NCBI RefSeq assembly: GCF_003026365.1
Contig: NZ_PYOM01000005.1
Location: 186,001 to 250,000 of the forward strand
DNA length: 64,000 bases
Direction of reading: 5' to 3'
DNA from: Photobacterium angustum
GTDB lineage: Bacteria > Pseudomonadota > Gammaproteobacteria > Enterobacterales > Vibrionaceae
The notes under the pieces were generated by a model. It made no database searches. It had not been told where the DNA came from and saw nothing but the letters and a program-made list of their open reading frames with translations. The translations under genes were made by a program, and so were the position numbers. This document shows, piece by piece, positions 62,741 to 64,000 of this stretch. How positions within the stretch are numbered: the first letter of the stretch is position 1; each line of letters starts with the position of its first letter.

Positions 62741-64000
62741 CTATTTATTCGCGCTTAAATGCCCTAGTGTAACTTTGTTTTTACCCGTTTTTTTAGATAC
62801 ATATAGCGCTTCATCAATACACTTCATCACTCTGGTTATCGTAAAGTCTGGGGTGGTAAATTCACATAACCCAACCGATGATGTCACTGAAAAATGAGTA
62901 TCACCAGAGGTAATACGATGCTGTGACAAGGTGTGAAGAATACGCGTACAAATTTCTTGGCCATGATGACTGTCGGTATTTTCCATTAACAACACAAACT
63001 CTTCACCGCCCCAACGCGCAATGATATCGGTCGAACGTATGCTCGATAAACAAATGTTGGCAAACGCAACCAGTACATCATCACCAACATCGTGCCCATA
63101 AGTATCATTAACCTGTTTAAAGTTATCGATATCGAATATCGCAATACTGTAGGTTTGGTTGTTGGTTTCCGTTGAAATAGCATCTAGCTTTTCATTTAAC
63201 AAACGTCTGTTGGGTAGATGTGTTAACTCATCAGTATATGACGCTTTTTGCAGCATCATATTCATATCAAGAATAGAGTTCTGGCTCTGTTTAAGGTACA
63301 TCTCGCGCTTATAGACATAAACGCAGATCAAGCAAGAGAAAATGTAAAGCAAGCACCTTAAATAGAGACTGTTGTCTTGGTGGCTTTTTTGTTGGTTTTG
63401 AATAACGAACAACCACTCACCATTCGGCACTTTTACTGTAAATGAGTTATCGGTTTTTTCGCAGGTCTTTTCTAGGTTATTAAAAATAGTTAATCGATGA
63501 CCATCTGGGTTAAAGCCAAGGATTTTATAATAGCTTTTATCTAGCGCTAGTTTTTCTCGAAATGTATCAAGGTAACTGATCGCATTAACAAACCCTGTAA
63601 ACTCATTTTTTTCATTAAATAAGGGTAAACGTAAAATAAACGCCAGTTTACCGTTTTGAATGAGCTTAACAGGACCAATTAGGCTAACATTTCGGTTTTC
63701 AATGGAAAGTAATACGCCTTTTTTACGCTCTTCAATATGGGTGAGATCGTGCCCTATCGCAGTATGCTTTGTCTGGTTAGGGTAAATATCTGTAATAATC
63801 CCCCTAGGCGCATATTGAAGTTCTGAAATAACATCGTTATCAGCCATAACTTTTTTAGCTATTCTATCAAAGTCTTTCGTATTCTTGCCGTTTTGAATAT
63901 TTAATGAATAACTTAATGCTTTAAGGCTAACAACCATACTATTAATTTGTTCATTAATTTTTGTTGTGATGGTCTGACTGATATTAGCAGTATCTTTATC
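62741..64000 (-). CDS. CHASE-domain diguanylate cyclase (GGDEF), 5' end outside the window
   Basis: The minus-strand frame is open to base 64000, so the N-terminus (first membrane helix) is missing; 419 residues are visible. The periplasmic CHASE domain is recognised by DVISELQYAPRGIITDIYPN, HTAIGHDL and VSLIGPVKLIQNGKLAFILRLPLFN. A membrane helix (LRCLLYIFSCLICVYVYKR) and a GGDEF domain follow: LTHLPNRRLLNEKL, IAIFDIDNFKQVNDTYGHDVGDDV and RWGGEEFVLLM. It makes c-di-GMP from GTP, controlled by a small-molecule ligand outside the cell. The I-site is not seen in the usual place. Confidence 0.93.
   Translation of the reverse strand, partial: DKDTANISQTITTKINEQINSMVVSLKALSYSLNIQNGKNTKDFDRIAKKVMADNDVISELQYAPRGIITDIYPNQTKHTAIGHDLTHIEERKKGVLLSIENRNVSLIGPVKLIQNGKLAFILRLPLFNEKNEFTGFVNAISYLDTFREKLALDKSYYKILGFNPDGHRLTIFNNLEKTCEKTDNSFTVKVPNGEWLFVIQNQQKSHQDNSLYLRCLLYIFSCLICVYVYKREMYLKQSQNSILDMNMMLQKASYTDELTHLPNRRLLNEKLDAISTETNNQTYSIAIFDIDNFKQVNDTYGHDVGDDVLVAFANICLSSIRSTDIIARWGGEEFVLLMENTDSHHGQEICTRILHTLSQHRITSGDTHFSVTSSVGLCEFTTPDFTITRVMKCIDEALYVSKKTGKNKVTLGHLSANK

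Noticed and set aside
1..64000. CRISPR array, rRNA, prophage or complete insertion sequence
   Set aside because: Looked for evenly spaced repeats, transposase and phage genes; none seen.

Overview
The window reads as chromosomal DNA of a marine gammaproteobacterium of the family Vibrionaceae, most likely Photobacterium. This is an inference from the A+T-rich sequence, the closeness of uhpT, mlc, bio, asnS and cyo products to their enterobacterial and Vibrionaceae counterparts, a CosR/EctR-type regulator, and a VCR-like integron attC sequence. No marker such as rRNA is present, so the genus is not proven.

Layout. 1-10.5 kb: the end of a di-haem cytochrome c peroxidase (MbnH/MauG type), small secreted or lipid-anchored proteins, a nitroreductase, a tRNA-Ser(UGA) region holding an integron-cassette-like gene (Cass2/GyrI type) and a degenerate tRNA-Ser copy, an Ap4A phosphorylase paired with a small Cys-rich protein that has a paralogue 3.5 kb away, an MFS permease and htpX. 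10.5-15.8 kb: the biotin cluster bioBFCD diverging from bioA, with face-to-face promoters and a BirA-type operator between them. 15.9-17.9 kb: a Lon-N-domain protein and an ECF sigma factor with its ChrR zinc anti-sigma factor, a pair known for singlet-oxygen responses. 18.5-24.2 kb: L-lactate uptake and oxidation (lldP-lutABC) and a LysR regulator. 24.2-28.1 kb: mlc, queE, asnS. 28.1-34.0 kb: a decayed EAL gene, a GGDEF protein, an enoyl-CoA hydratase, an aromatic/aspartate aminotransferase and a basic winged-helix protein.

34.3-40.0 kb: a DUF2982 protein and the hexose-phosphate system, uhpT followed by uhpA-uhpB-uhpC. 40.4-43.6 kb: the ycbL-ycbK-ldtD (ycbB) block. 43.8-48.8 kb: a probable iron-linked operon, imelysin - di-haem DUF1111 - imelysin lipoprotein - DUF1513, behind a Fur-box candidate. 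49.1-49.6 kb: a CosR-like MarR regulator, then about 1.1 kb without an intact gene. 50.7-57.3 kb: cyoABCDE for a quinol oxidase, followed by SCO and PCuAC copper chaperones. 57.4-58.4 kb: a membrane protein and a truncated, frameshifted pepT remnant.

58.5-61.5 kb: a two-gene anti-phage module on the minus strand, a DUF1837/PD-(D/E)XK nuclease (HamA-like) overlapping a Ski2-like helicase (HamB-like). This is a compact Hachiman-type system sitting beside the broken pepT gene and is the most interesting accessory locus here. The window ends with a LysR regulator and a CHASE-GGDEF protein cut by the window edge.
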